From: Deltaproteobacteria bacterium IMCC39524
GTDB taxonomy: Bacteria > Desulfobacterota > Desulfuromonadia > Desulfuromonadales > BM103
Direction: 5' to 3'
Assembly: GCA_029667085.1 (NCBI GenBank)
Contig: JARUHJ010000008.1
Span: 1-64,000 of the forward strand
Length of the DNA stretch: 64,000 nt
The first letter of the stretch is position 1; each line of letters begins with the position of its first letter. Below the pieces are notes generated by a model. It saw only the letters and a list, made by a program, of their open reading frames with translations. It was not told where the DNA came from and did not search any database. Shown here in pieces: positions 26,364 to 35,701 of the stretch. Both the position numbers and the translations under genes were made by a program.

Positions 26364-27347
26364 CTAAAGCGGTCGCACGTCCCCTGCATAAATGCTCTCT
26401 ATCTTACCAGCCGAAGTTCGAACCAGCAATGCGCCATCATCGCCAAGGCCGACCATGGTGCCTTCAATCAACAGATTATTGCAATCCACCTGCACCCGTT
26501 TACCGGTCAGGTCGCAGAGCTCTGTCCAGGCAGTGAAAACAGGGGCACTTCCCTCTCCCAGATAGAGCTGGTAAAGAGCGTCCAGCTCCTGCAACAGGGA
26601 ACGGGTAAAGGCCAACCGGGAAACAGCTTTGCCGGAGGCAATGGCAAGCGACGTGGCAGGGTAACGCAGATCTTCCGGGAACTGTTCGGCGCGCATGTTC
26701 AGATTAACGCCAATACCGAGAACGACATAATTAACCTGGTCGGTCTCAGAACTCATCTCATTGAGGAGGCCTGCGACCTTGGCTCCATTCAGGAGAATAT
26801 CGTTGGGCCATTTAACCGTTGGCTGCAGGCCGGTACAGTTTTTAATTGCACGACAGACGGCCACAGCAGATAGAAAAGTCAGTTTTGGGGCTTCAAAAGG
26901 CAGAACAGGAGGGCGCAGTAAAATCGAGGCGTAAAGGTTGACGCCACCGGGTGATTCCCACTGGCGGCCCATCCGACCCTTGCCCGAGGTTTGACGGTCA
27001 GCAATCACCACCAGCCCGTCGTCGGCTCCTTCATCACCAAGGCGACTGGCCTGAAGGTTGGTGGAATCCGCCTCGTCAAGCGAGATGATACGGGACCCGA
27101 CCAGCTGGCATTCGAGACCGGACTGAATGGCTTCCGGCATTAGGACATCGGGAGACTGCTGCAATTGGTACCCTCGTGAAGGAATCGCTTCAATCTGGTA
27201 ACCTGCCTGGCGAAGGTTGCGAATGTGCTTCCAGACCGCCGTACGCGAAACACCCAACTCATCACTGATCCTTTCACCAGAGACAAAACCGTCTGGCGTC
27301 TGGCGGAAAAGTGAGAGGATGGCTTCACGTGGGGCTGGTGTTTTCAT
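26364..27347 (-). CDS. birA: biotin-protein ligase/biotin operon repressor
   Basis: A 327-residue bifunctional BirA: an N-terminal winged helix-turn-helix (about 8-65, 'DELGVSRTAVWKHIRNL'), a central ligase domain with the biotinyl-AMP loop 'GKGRMGRQWESP' and 'VKWPNDILLNG', and a C-terminal SH3-like domain. It attaches biotin to carboxylase carriers and probably represses biotin genes. ATG at 27347. Confidence 0.94.
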   Translation of the reverse strand: MKTPAPREAILSLFRQTPDGFVSGERISDELGVSRTAVWKHIRNLRQAGYQIEAIPSRGYQLQQSPDVLMPEAIQSGLECQLVGSRIISLDEADSTNLQASRLGDEGADDGLVVIADRQTSGKGRMGRQWESPGGVNLYASILLRPPVLPFEAPKLTFLSAVAVCRAIKNCTGLQPTVKWPNDILLNGAKVAGLLNEMSSETDQVNYVVLGIGVNLNMRAEQFPEDLRYPATSLAIASGKAVSRLAFTRSLLQELDALYQLYLGEGSAPVFTAWTELCDLTGKRVQVDCNNLLIEGTMVGLGDDGALLVRTSAGKIESIYAGDVRPL

Positions 27348-27373
27348 CAATAGTTAGGTTCACGCCCTAATGT

Positions 27374-28204
27374 TTAAGTAAACAACATGGAGATATCAAC
27401 GGACCGATAAGAGTGCGTCAGTGCGCCGACAGAAATCAAGCGGACGCCGGTCTCGGCAATAGCCCTGACACTTTCCAGGTTGACCCCCCCGGAGGCTTCC
27501 GTGATGGCGCGATCGCCAACCAGCTCGACGGCCGCAGACAATTCGTCAAGAGACATGTTGTCGAGGAGCAGGATATCTGCACCAGCGGCCAAAGCTTCTG
27601 CCACCTCCTCCTGATTGCGAACCTCGACTTCGATTTTCTGGGTGTGCGGCACACGCTGTTGAGCGCGACTAACCGCGGCAGTAATCCCCCCGGCAGCGGC
27701 GACATGATTCTCCTTGATCAGAACAGCATCATAAAGGGCCATGCGGTGGTTACCGCCACCACCCATGCGTACCGAGTACTTTTCCAGGACCCTTAGCCCA
27801 GGTGTGGTTTTCCGCGTATCCACAACAACCGCGCGGGTTCCTGCAACCTCTTTCGCAAACGCAGCGGTGAGAGTGGCTACCCCGCACATACGCTGCAGAA
27901 GGTTTAACGCAACACGCTCGCCTTGCAGAAGAACGGAGGCATCACCTTTAATCCAGGCCAGAACATCGCCGCGTTTTACCGATTGACCGTCGTTCATAAG
28001 TTTTTCAAATGCTGTCTCTGCAGAAAGCAGTTGAAAGACTCGTTGCGCAACATCAATGCCGGCCAGAACGAAATCTTCCTTGGCGACCAGTTCTGCGCTT
28101 GCCTGGGTACCAGGCGTTATCGTTGCCAGCGTGGTGACATCCCCGGTACCGATATCTTCTTCAAGAGCACGGCGTAGAATAGGATCGAGTATAAATGAGT
28201 TCAT
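27374..28204 (-). CDS. nadC: nicotinate-nucleotide pyrophosphorylase (carboxylating)
   Basis: A 276-residue quinolinate phosphoribosyltransferase of de novo NAD synthesis. 'EEDIGTGDVTT', 'DTRKTTPGLRVLEKYSV', 'GGGGNHRMALYDAVLIKENH' and 'EASGGVN' are the conserved stretches. It is the first gene of the nadC-birA-coaX cofactor run. Confidence 0.95.
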   Translation of the reverse strand: MNSFILDPILRRALEEDIGTGDVTTLATITPGTQASAELVAKEDFVLAGIDVAQRVFQLLSAETAFEKLMNDGQSVKRGDVLAWIKGDASVLLQGERVALNLLQRMCGVATLTAAFAKEVAGTRAVVVDTRKTTPGLRVLEKYSVRMGGGGNHRMALYDAVLIKENHVAAAGGITAAVSRAQQRVPHTQKIEVEVRNQEEVAEALAAGADILLLDNMSLDELSAAVELVGDRAITEASGGVNLESVRAIAETGVRLISVGALTHSYRSVDISMLFT

Positions 28205-28436
28205 AAATTATGTTTCCTGCGGGCCGGCAAAGGTGAAACTTCTTCGTCTCCTCGCGGAAACTCTGAATGTCGCGATTTAGTCTTAAGGTGTATTTTTATA
28301 ACATATTGAAACTTTTACAAGCAACTGAAAAGCCTGTAACCATGCCTATTTCCAAGCTTTACATTTATCTTGAAATCGCCAACAATGGGAGCTATTGAAA
28401 ATTTGCAGATTTCTATACAACCCTAAGGAGCTGCTC

Positions 28437-29324
28437 GTGAAATTTTACTTCAAATTCAGTCTGTTTCTGGTGATGATCGCAACTCTCTCAGCATGTGTCA
28501 GTCAAACCGAGCACCAGCAGAAGCTGGACGAAAACCATTATCTCCAATCAGTTATCAAGAGCCTTGAAGGCGATTACGAGAGCCTTAAAGAAGACAAAAA
28601 CCATTTGGTTGATCGCAATGATAGCCTGAATCAGCGTTTGCTCGAAGCCATCGAGCGCAACAAACGCCTCCAGGAAGACCTCATGCGGGCACGCGCTGAC
28701 CTGGACCGGGTAGAGAAGGTTCTGGCCAGCCGCAGCGCCGAAGCCGGGGCCGCCATGGCCGAGATGCGCCAGGAGATCGATCGGCTGACCGAAGGGAGCA
28801 GTGAGCTACAGCAGCAACTGGAAGTTGAGCGCCTCGAACGCGAAGCCAGGCTTGCCGAGGTGCAGGGCACCTACGATGAACTGGTGGGGAAACTCGAAGA
28901 AGAGATCCAGCGTGGTGAGGTTAAAATCTCCGAGCTCAAGGGAAAACTGACTGTTAACGTGGTCGACAAAATCCTCTTCGACTCAGGTAAGGCCGTCCTC
29001 AAGCCCGCAGGAATCAATGTTTTGCAACAGATCGGCGACATCCTCAAAGTTGCCGCCGACAAGGATATCCAGGTTGAAGGTCATACCGACAACGTACCGA
29101 TCAGCGGCACTCTCGCTCAAAAGTTCCCGAGTAACTGGGAGCTCTCCACGGCAAGGGCGACCACGGTTCTGCATTTCCTCCAGGAGAAGGCAGCCATCTC
29201 CGGAGAAAGGCTCTCCGCAGTCGGCTATGGAGAGTACCGCCCGGTCGCCAGCAACGGAACAGCCCAGGGACGAGCCTTGAATCGGCGTATTCAGATTGTT
29301 CTGACGGCAAGCAAGGACCGCTGA
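28437..29324 (+). CDS. OmpA-family peptidoglycan-binding lipoprotein
   Basis: A 295-residue outer-membrane lipoprotein: lipobox TLSAC (Cys at about residue 20), a long coiled coil (about 30-175), then an OmpA C-terminal domain ('ILFDSGKAVLKPAG', 'VEGHTDNVPI', 'ELSTARATTV', 'LNRRIQIV') that binds peptidoglycan. The start is the GTG at 28437, preceded by AAGGAG at 6 bases; the earlier ATG at 28395 lacks a ribosome site and would disrupt the signal. Confidence 0.9.
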   Translation: MKFYFKFSLFLVMIATLSACVSQTEHQQKLDENHYLQSVIKSLEGDYESLKEDKNHLVDRNDSLNQRLLEAIERNKRLQEDLMRARADLDRVEKVLASRSAEAGAAMAEMRQEIDRLTEGSSELQQQLEVERLEREARLAEVQGTYDELVGKLEEEIQRGEVKISELKGKLTVNVVDKILFDSGKAVLKPAGINVLQQIGDILKVAADKDIQVEGHTDNVPISGTLAQKFPSNWELSTARATTVLHFLQEKAAISGERLSAVGYGEYRPVASNGTAQGRALNRRIQIVLTASKDR

Positions 29325-29373
29325 AACGGGCTCATAAGATTAACGGACTGATAACCCAAACAAAGGGTTCAAG

Positions 29374-29420
29374 GACTTAACGCAAAGTCGCGAAGGGACG
29401 AGAAAGGCTGCAAAGAAAAC
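29374..29420. repeat. single-ended relative of the TTAACGCAGAGACGC repeat
   Basis: Contains TTAACGCAAAGTCGCGAAGG, matching the left end of the element at 6176-6276. No matching right end is obvious. Confidence 0.5.
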
Positions 29421-29477
29421 CACTTCAAAAAGCGAGCATAGTCACTGACTATCGCCATGCGCGGCACAGCGGGTGTC

Positions 29478-29506
29478 TTGACCAGGTATTCTACCGCCCT
29501 TATAGG
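29478..29506 (+). promoter_or_regulatory. sigma-70-type promoter of mscS-like gene
   Basis: TTGACC, 17-bp spacer, TATAGG; the expected start near 29513 gives a leader of about 45 bases before the channel gene. Confidence 0.6.
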
Positions 29507-29559
29507 GTGCTGCCCTTCTGTTACAATGTCAGATATCTATTCTGAACCTGGAGGAAATG

Positions 29560-30390
29560 ATGGAACAAGAGGTGGAAACAATCCAGCAGGTCTACAACGT
29601 CGTCGTTGAATTCATCATCAATTACAGCTTCCAGATACTGGGAGCCATTATCATATTGACCATTGGCTCCAAACTGGCGAGTTGGTTCGGCCGTTTGGTC
29701 ACCGGGCTGTGCGAAAAAAGGAATATAGACATCACCCTCGCGCGCTTTCTCGGCAGCGTTGTCAAGATCCTGACACTGACTTTTGTGGTCATTATTGCTA
29801 TCGGTAAGTTTGGCATTTCAATCGCACCGTTCATCGCGGCTCTTGGTGCCCTGGCTTTTGGCACCAGCTTTGCCATCGCAGGACCGGTCTCCAACTATGG
29901 CGCCGGACTTGTGATCATCTTGTCCCGGCCATTTGTGATCGGCAACACGATCACGATTGGCGGCGTAAGCGGAGTCGTTGATGAGATTCACCTGGCCGTA
30001 ACAATTCTCTCCACAGAAGATGACGAAATAATCACGATCCCAAACAAGCATATTGTCGGAGAAATTCTATCGAATTCATTCGCTAACAAAATTGTCGAAG
30101 GGACGGTCGGGATCAGCTATCAGGATGATCCGGAGAAAGCGATAGAAGCGATACAAACGGCGCTTCTGGGGATTGAAGATGTATGCAGTGAACCGCCCCC
30201 GCAAGTCGGCATCGAAGCCTTCGGAGACTCCTCAATTGATTTGGGGATGCGTTACTGGGTACCGACCAAGAAGTATTTCCAGACCCTCTATCGTGGGAAC
30301 ATGGCTGCTTATAAGGCATTGGAGAGCGCAGGCATCACGATTCCATTCCCGCAAAGGGATGTCCATCTGAAGCAGAAAGCCACCGGATAG
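29560..30390 (+). CDS. small-conductance mechanosensitive channel, MscS family
   Basis: A 276-residue inner-membrane channel that relieves osmotic pressure. Three N-terminal helices end in the Gly/Ala-rich pore helix ('ALGALAFGTSFAIAG'), followed by the beta domain ('TITIGGVSGVVDEI') and C-terminal alpha-beta domain ending 'IPFPQRDVHL'. The second of two adjacent ATGs is chosen because GGAGG sits at 5 bases; the first (29557) is possible. A larger MscS relative is at 42130-43854. Confidence 0.92.
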   Translation: MEQEVETIQQVYNVVVEFIINYSFQILGAIIILTIGSKLASWFGRLVTGLCEKRNIDITLARFLGSVVKILTLTFVVIIAIGKFGISIAPFIAALGALAFGTSFAIAGPVSNYGAGLVIILSRPFVIGNTITIGGVSGVVDEIHLAVTILSTEDDEIITIPNKHIVGEILSNSFANKIVEGTVGISYQDDPEKAIEAIQTALLGIEDVCSEPPPQVGIEAFGDSSIDLGMRYWVPTKKYFQTLYRGNMAAYKALESAGITIPFPQRDVHLKQKATG

Positions 30391-30420
30391 CTATCAATAC
30401 AAGGCTGACAATGTAAGAAC

Positions 30421-30454
30421 AAAAAAGCGGAGGCCCCAAATAGAGCCTCCGCTT
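30421..30454. terminator. bidirectional terminator between convergent genes
   Basis: Perfect 9-bp stem AGCGGAGGC/GCCTCCGCT with T-rich tracts on both sides (TTACCTTTT on plus, TTTTTTGTTC on minus). It serves the mscS gene and the membrane-protein gene at 30485. Confidence 0.9.
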
Positions 30455-30484
30455 ACCTTTTCACATAACGTCATTTACAAAAAA

Positions 30485-31168
30485 CTAACGCAGCAGCTTG
30501 CCTAGATAAAGGAACGTGCCTCCAACCGAGATACTTGCGAGCAGACTGCCTGCCAGGTTGGTGTAATGAGAAATAGTGTAGTTAATCAAGTCCTGTTTCG
30601 TATCGAGGCTGAAAACATCCATATAAAGCTGAGAACCTTTCCAGAGGAAGATACAGGCAAAAACGACCATAAAGGCAAGAAACCCATTACTGATCGGAGT
30701 ATCCTTGATATTGAGATGAATTTTGCGAATCAGATCGATATTGATCAATGACAGGAAGACCCAGTTGGTGTTTTCCACGACCCGAATGACGCGGAGAACG
30801 TCCTCATCAGGAGTCGGATTGATTAACAGAAAAACCAGGGACGCGACGATAACGCCGACAACAGCCAGGTAGACATGAAGCTTACTGCCTTCGAAATCAA
30901 GAGTCCGGGTAAAAACATAGTACTCCTGGAAACCGTGGCTCATAATCAGGATAGAAAGAGTCCCGATGATATGTCCCATGGCCAGTACATAGGGGTTATT
31001 GAGGCCAGGGAGAAAAGGCAGGGCACCCGGGATAATCTCACCAATCAGAATCAGGAAGAAGCCAACAGAGATACTGGTCCAGACTCGAGCATTACCGATA
31101 CTGAAATAGAAAGAAACACACCCGGCAACAAGCCAGAAGACTCCGAGTACAACTTGAAACATTTCCAT
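30485..31168 (-). CDS. integral membrane protein of unknown function
   Basis: A 227-residue protein with about seven hydrophobic helices and short loops, resembling 7TM sensor modules but without any attached signalling domain. GGGAGG precedes the ATG at 31168. It lies 77 bases downstream of the DUF4388 gene, with a terminator between. No function recognised. Confidence 0.75.
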   Translation of the reverse strand: MEMFQVVLGVFWLVAGCVSFYFSIGNARVWTSISVGFFLILIGEIIPGALPFLPGLNNPYVLAMGHIIGTLSILIMSHGFQEYYVFTRTLDFEGSKLHVYLAVVGVIVASLVFLLINPTPDEDVLRVIRVVENTNWVFLSLINIDLIRKIHLNIKDTPISNGFLAFMVVFACIFLWKGSQLYMDVFSLDTKQDLINYTISHYTNLAGSLLASISVGGTFLYLGKLLR

Positions 31169-31200
31169 GAACGCCTCCCTGAGATACGGATTGAATCAAT

Positions 31201-31226
31201 AAAAAACGGCGACTCGAAAGCCGCCG
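31201..31226 (-). terminator. intrinsic terminator with UUCG tetraloop
   Basis: As RNA on the minus strand, CGGCGGCU-UUCG-AGUCGCCG forms an 8-bp stem (one G-U) capped by the very stable UUCG loop and followed by six T. It ends the DUF4388 transcript. Confidence 0.85.
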
Positions 31227-31245
31227 GGATCTGAACCTGGGCTCC

Positions 31246-32196
31246 TTAAGAGAGCCCGTTGAAACCCTTTTTCATTTCATCCAGCATTTTATCGATTTTG
31301 CTGGGACCTGCGACCAGCCTGGCTGATTTACCCAGCTTGGTGTAAAAGTCATCAAGAGCAGATTCGCTAATCTGCCCACCGTTGAGTTTCAGTTTTTCAA
31401 ACTCTTTATCTACCAGCAAGGAGCCGATTTTGCCAAGATGCGCCATGGCAAAACTCTGAAAAAGCTCCTGTGTCTTCTGCCGCCGATCCGACTCTTTTGT
31501 CTCCTGAGTTTTACTTGCAGCGTGCTCCTGCTCTTCTCGCTGACGTTGACGTTCGGCAACAGCAGCACCCCACATACCTGTGATATCCGCGGTTTCCATA
31601 AGGTCTGCCAGTGATTTTTCGCCGTCACCACGAGTCACCAGAACATCAACTTTGGCTCCGGGCTCTTTGGCAACCGACATGGAACTGTCTGCAGTGGTTT
31701 CAATGTCCGTCGAACCATCGTGGAAGAAACCAAGGGGGCGACCGTCGCGATAAAAGATCAGGGCAATATGTTCTTTAGAATAAATGCGCAGGCATCCGCT
31801 ACGCTTCTCTTCGCGCATCCGAACCAGCAAGGATTTAATATCGATCAACTGGAGATCCTGCCCTTTGTGCAGAACCTCACCATGCAGGAGGGTATGAATA
31901 CTGTGCGCCAGCTCGGTAGATAGTCGATAGATGTTCAGCTTACCGTTGCCATTCAGAGACTCGTCGAACGTACGGGAGATACCATCATATGCGATCAGGT
32001 GTTCCCGCTCATTCTCAAAGAGTGAGCTGATGAGGCTGCCTTCCTGGTAAATGAAGACGCCGGTCCCTTCAGGAAAATCAAAACGCATGTATCCGGTAAA
32101 TTTTCCCTGACGCATTTTTCCCAAGGCATCCGCAAGGTTTACTTTGCCAGGATTGATATTTTCCTTAACAGGATTGCCTCGTGGCAACAGAATCAT
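31246..32196 (-). CDS. DUF4388/PatA-N-like protein
   Basis: A 316-residue cytoplasmic protein. The N-terminal half has two repeats of the DUF4388 pattern ('GKFTGYMRFDFPEGTGVFIY' near residue 33 and 'RSGCLRIYSKEHIALIFYR' near 137); the C-terminal half is helical and charged. The family is common in delta- and cyanobacteria next to signalling genes; its biochemical role is not established. Confidence 0.75.
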   Translation of the reverse strand: MILLPRGNPVKENINPGKVNLADALGKMRQGKFTGYMRFDFPEGTGVFIYQEGSLISSLFENEREHLIAYDGISRTFDESLNGNGKLNIYRLSTELAHSIHTLLHGEVLHKGQDLQLIDIKSLLVRMREEKRSGCLRIYSKEHIALIFYRDGRPLGFFHDGSTDIETTADSSMSVAKEPGAKVDVLVTRGDGEKSLADLMETADITGMWGAAVAERQRQREEQEHAASKTQETKESDRRQKTQELFQSFAMAHLGKIGSLLVDKEFEKLKLNGGQISESALDDFYTKLGKSARLVAGPSKIDKMLDEMKKGFNGLS

Positions 32197-32338
32197 AACT
32201 TAAAGCCTCGTTCTCATTAACATTACTTTTAGAACACGAATTTTTAGAATATTTGAGCTTTCATGTCAAGGCCGTTGCGCGACCGAGGGAACGCCCGCAA
32301 ACTAGGGTTTAGTAGAAAATCATATTGAGATAGGGTCT

Positions 32339-33625
32339 TTAAAACAAGCCGGCGAGACGAAGTTCCCGAGCGATTTTGCGACGACGGAATGCAAAACGAC
32401 GGAAAAGATCATCACCCATTTGTTCAGCCGGGCTCATGGCTTGACGATTGATTATGACAAGCTCACGGTAAGCGGCATCAAGAGGACGGCCGATTATCAT
32501 TGACAGGGCGTTATGGAAGCGACTCTTCACTTTACCAAGCTCTTCACTGGCAACAAGGCTTTCATCGGCATCAAACAGATGGGCCGTCAAGCGACTCTCC
32601 GGACCAACCAGTCCAGGCCCTTCAATTGTCAAGGCAAGTATCTCCTCAGACGTCATTACATCCAGCTCGAGTTCGGCAAAAAGCTGGTCACAACAATCAG
32701 GATGAATAAAGCCCCGCCGCCGGCTGCTCAAATCAAAGAAGAAATGACCTTCAGCATGCAGGGACTGTTGACAACACAAAGGGCACTCAAGGACAAGCTT
32801 GCGTCGCCGTGCAGCGGGCAGTCCCTCCAGGCCCCCTTCACAACCACTGCCACTCCTGTACTCGAAGGTTTCGGTCGCAGAGTTTGACAAGACAAATTCT
32901 GCCAGCTTTTTGAACTGACCATGAACGGAAGTATTCCGGGCGTGGGTGAGAACGGGCAAGATGCGACTGGAGAACCCGGAAGCAAGGCCTTCGACCTTGG
33001 GACTTTTACTGATGCAAATTTCAAGAACCTGGTAGTCTCGTTCACGGGCGCCGTAGATCAGGAACTCATGAACGCGCACTTCGGCATTCAAGCGAGCACG
33101 GGCATCAACCAGGCTTGGCAGCAACCAAAGTTTTTCTGCACGGCCGGCATCGGCCATAATCTTCCTTAACGAACCGGCGTTTATCAGGGCTGCACGATCC
33201 TTAACCGGCACAAGGACCAGGTCTGCAGTCAAGAGAGCTGCTTCAGTGAACCAATCAAGAATGGGTCTTGTATCGAGGATTAGAATACCGTCAAGCTTTG
33301 AAGCCGACACCCTCTGTCGCAACCAAACAGGATCATGGTCTGGTGGTTGCAGCCGCCGGGATGAGGCGACATACTGCACTCCGTATTGACCGAGCACAGC
33401 AAGCTCTTCAATCGGGCAGCCTTCGAGAAGCTTGGCAACATTACCCTCAGGCTGTGGACCGAGAGAAAACATCTGGTCAACGCTGAAGTGGTTATCAAAA
33501 GAGGCAATTGTAACCGGTAAATCCTCATGCAAAGCCTTGAGATAGACGGCAAGGTTAGTGGCAATCGTTGTCTTTCCCACCCCGCCTTTTTCGCTGGCAA
33601 CGGCGATCACAAAAGGACGCTTCAC
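32339..33625 (-). CDS. ParA-like ATPase with C-terminal Cys motif
   Basis: 428 residues. The N-terminal ParA/MinD-type domain has deviant Walker A 'KGGVGKTTIATN' and 'ILDTRP' where Walker A' family members have a switch Asp. A C-terminal region (about 275-330) has 'CPLCCQQ' and later 'HPDCC', which may bind zinc. There is no adjacent ParB, so a plasmid or chromosome segregation role is not supported; positioning of another cargo is possible. Its ATG overlaps the stop of the ABC-F gene by 4 bases. Confidence 0.8.
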   Translation of the reverse strand: MKRPFVIAVASEKGGVGKTTIATNLAVYLKALHEDLPVTIASFDNHFSVDQMFSLGPQPEGNVAKLLEGCPIEELAVLGQYGVQYVASSRRLQPPDHDPVWLRQRVSASKLDGILILDTRPILDWFTEAALLTADLVLVPVKDRAALINAGSLRKIMADAGRAEKLWLLPSLVDARARLNAEVRVHEFLIYGARERDYQVLEICISKSPKVEGLASGFSSRILPVLTHARNTSVHGQFKKLAEFVLSNSATETFEYRSGSGCEGGLEGLPAARRRKLVLECPLCCQQSLHAEGHFFFDLSSRRRGFIHPDCCDQLFAELELDVMTSEEILALTIEGPGLVGPESRLTAHLFDADESLVASEELGKVKSRFHNALSMIIGRPLDAAYRELVIINRQAMSPAEQMGDDLFRRFAFRRRKIARELRLAGLF

Positions 33626-35562
33626 GACACTTCACCTTCTGCGAGCACCTCCTGCAGGGTCTCCCAGCGTTCCATACAGTCGTCCAACTCCTCTTGAAGA
33701 ATTGAATGTTTCTCAATGAGCGGACTAAGGCGGGCATGGTCAACCGCCATGGCAGGGTCCTGCATTTCAGTGGTCAGCTCAGCGAGAGCCTGCTCAAGAA
33801 CCTCGATTCGCTCTTCAACCTGAGTCAACTCTTTCTTCCGTTTCTGCTCTTCTCGCCTGGTCGCCTTACGCTCCTCGTGCGAAAGCACCCGGGATGTCTT
33901 GCTTTTTACCGGCGCAGAGGTTCCCTTCGCACCAGCCTGCTCGACTCGCAAAGAGGAGTGGCTGCCATCCCCTTCACCACTTTTTACGCGCAGAAAGTCC
34001 TCATAATTTCCGAGGTAGGACGTGGCACGATGGCCGGCAACTTCAACAACTCGGCTAGCGAGCTCATCAACAAAATAACGGTCGTGAGAAACAAACACGA
34101 GGGTCCCCTGATACCCTTTCAGAGCATTAAGAAGAACCTCTTTGGAGGCCAGGTCAAGGTGGTTGGTCGGCTCGTCCAGAAGCAGCAGGTTGGCCGGCTC
34201 TAGAAGCAGGATCGCCAGTGCCAGCCGGTTACGCTCTCCACCTGAGAGAACAGAAACCCGCTTGTGAACGTCATCACCATGAAAAAGAAACGCGCCTAGC
34301 AGGTTGCGCACCTTCGGCACCATGTCGAAAGGGGCTGCTTTGGTAATTTGCTCCAGCACAGTCAGTTTTGAGTCGAGGGTGCGCGCCTGATCCTGGGCAA
34401 AATAAGCCATAACCATGTTATGACCTTCCTCACGCTCGCCTTGCAACGGCGCCTCAACCCCTGCCAGCAATCTCATCAGGGTTGACTTACCAGCACCGTT
34501 AGCCCCAACCAGGGCGACACGCTCGCCGCGAGCAACAGAGAGATCAACATCCTCAACAACGGTCTTGTTTTCGTATCCGTGTGCGACGCCGGAGAGACCG
34601 ATTGAAAGCTGCCCGCTTTTCGGTGGCGCTGGGAAGGAGAAACCGATTTTTTTACGCTCTGGCGGCAATTCAATGCGCTCAATTTTTTCCAACATCTTGA
34701 CGCGGCTCTGTACCAGGGCAGCCTTGTTGGCGTTATAACGAAACTTGTTAATGAACGCCTCGAGGCGGGCGACCTCTTCATCCTGGCGTCTCTTGGTTTC
34801 ACGTAAAGCGGCAACGCGTTCGTCGCGGGCAGCCAGGTAGCGGGAATAGTTACCGGGATAATCTGTGAGCTTACCGTGCCAGATTTCGACGATCCGGGAG
34901 ACGACCTGGTCAAGGAAAAACCGGTCATGGGAAACCAGGATCACTGCGTATGGGTAGGCCGACAGGTAGCCTTCTAGCCAATCACGGGCAGGCAGATCAA
35001 GGTGGTTGGTCGGCTCATCAAGGAGAAGCAGGTTGGGTTTCTGCAGCAATAACTTGGCCAGTGCGATACGCATCTGCCAGCCGCCGGAAAACTGCTCGCA
35101 CGGTTTACCCCAATCTTCTTCGGCGAAACCCAGGCCCTTGAGGACCCTGCCGATTTCGGTTTCCATGGTGTAACCACCGCGTTGTCGAAAAATCTCCTGC
35201 AACTCGGAATAACGATCAAGGTCAGACTCTTCAGCCTCACGACTGATCTGTCCCTCAAGCTGTTTCAGCTCGGCTTCAACCGCGAGCAGCTCCTCAAGAG
35301 CTGAGCGCACCTCGGTAAAGAGGTCACGACCACTATGCTCGAGGCCTTCCTGCGGCAGATACCCGATAGTGGTACCACGAGCCAACTGCACCTTGCCGGC
35401 ATCAACATCCGACTGCCCGGACAGCAGACGTAGCAAAGTGGTCTTACCGGCACCATTTTCGCCACAAAGCCCGATACGGTCAGTGGGACGAACATGCCAG
35501 TCAACATGGCGCAGCACAACTTGGTCTGCAAACTGTTTGACAACATCTTTTAGCTGTAACAT
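33622..35562 (-). CDS. ABC-F family ATPase (ribosome-associated, Uup/YheS-like)
   Basis: A 646-residue soluble protein with two ABC domains (Walker A 'GENGAGKTT' and 'GANGAGKST'; signatures 'FSGGW' and 'LSGGERNR'), the interdomain ABC-tran linker and a C-terminal coiled coil (about 560-640). ABC-F proteins act on the ribosome and not in transport. It overlaps the ParA-like gene by 4 bases. Confidence 0.92.
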   Translation of the reverse strand: MLQLKDVVKQFADQVVLRHVDWHVRPTDRIGLCGENGAGKTTLLRLLSGQSDVDAGKVQLARGTTIGYLPQEGLEHSGRDLFTEVRSALEELLAVEAELKQLEGQISREAEESDLDRYSELQEIFRQRGGYTMETEIGRVLKGLGFAEEDWGKPCEQFSGGWQMRIALAKLLLQKPNLLLLDEPTNHLDLPARDWLEGYLSAYPYAVILVSHDRFFLDQVVSRIVEIWHGKLTDYPGNYSRYLAARDERVAALRETKRRQDEEVARLEAFINKFRYNANKAALVQSRVKMLEKIERIELPPERKKIGFSFPAPPKSGQLSIGLSGVAHGYENKTVVEDVDLSVARGERVALVGANGAGKSTLMRLLAGVEAPLQGEREEGHNMVMAYFAQDQARTLDSKLTVLEQITKAAPFDMVPKVRNLLGAFLFHGDDVHKRVSVLSGGERNRLALAILLLEPANLLLLDEPTNHLDLASKEVLLNALKGYQGTLVFVSHDRYFVDELASRVVEVAGHRATSYLGNYEDFLRVKSGEGDGSHSSLRVEQAGAKGTSAPVKSKTSRVLSHEERKATRREEQKRKKELTQVEERIEVLEQALAELTTEMQDPAMAVDHARLSPLIEKHSILQEELDDCMERWETLQEVLAEGEVS

Positions 35563-35701
35563 GGCGCCTGTTATAGCACATCTGTATGCTCTCGAGAATT
35601 ATCATCTTCATCGTTGACAGGGACAACGAACATTAGCAGAATGAATGAGCGTTTTCTCACCCACCACTAAAGAGCTGTTGCAGTTCTTTCAGGAGGCCTC
35701 A

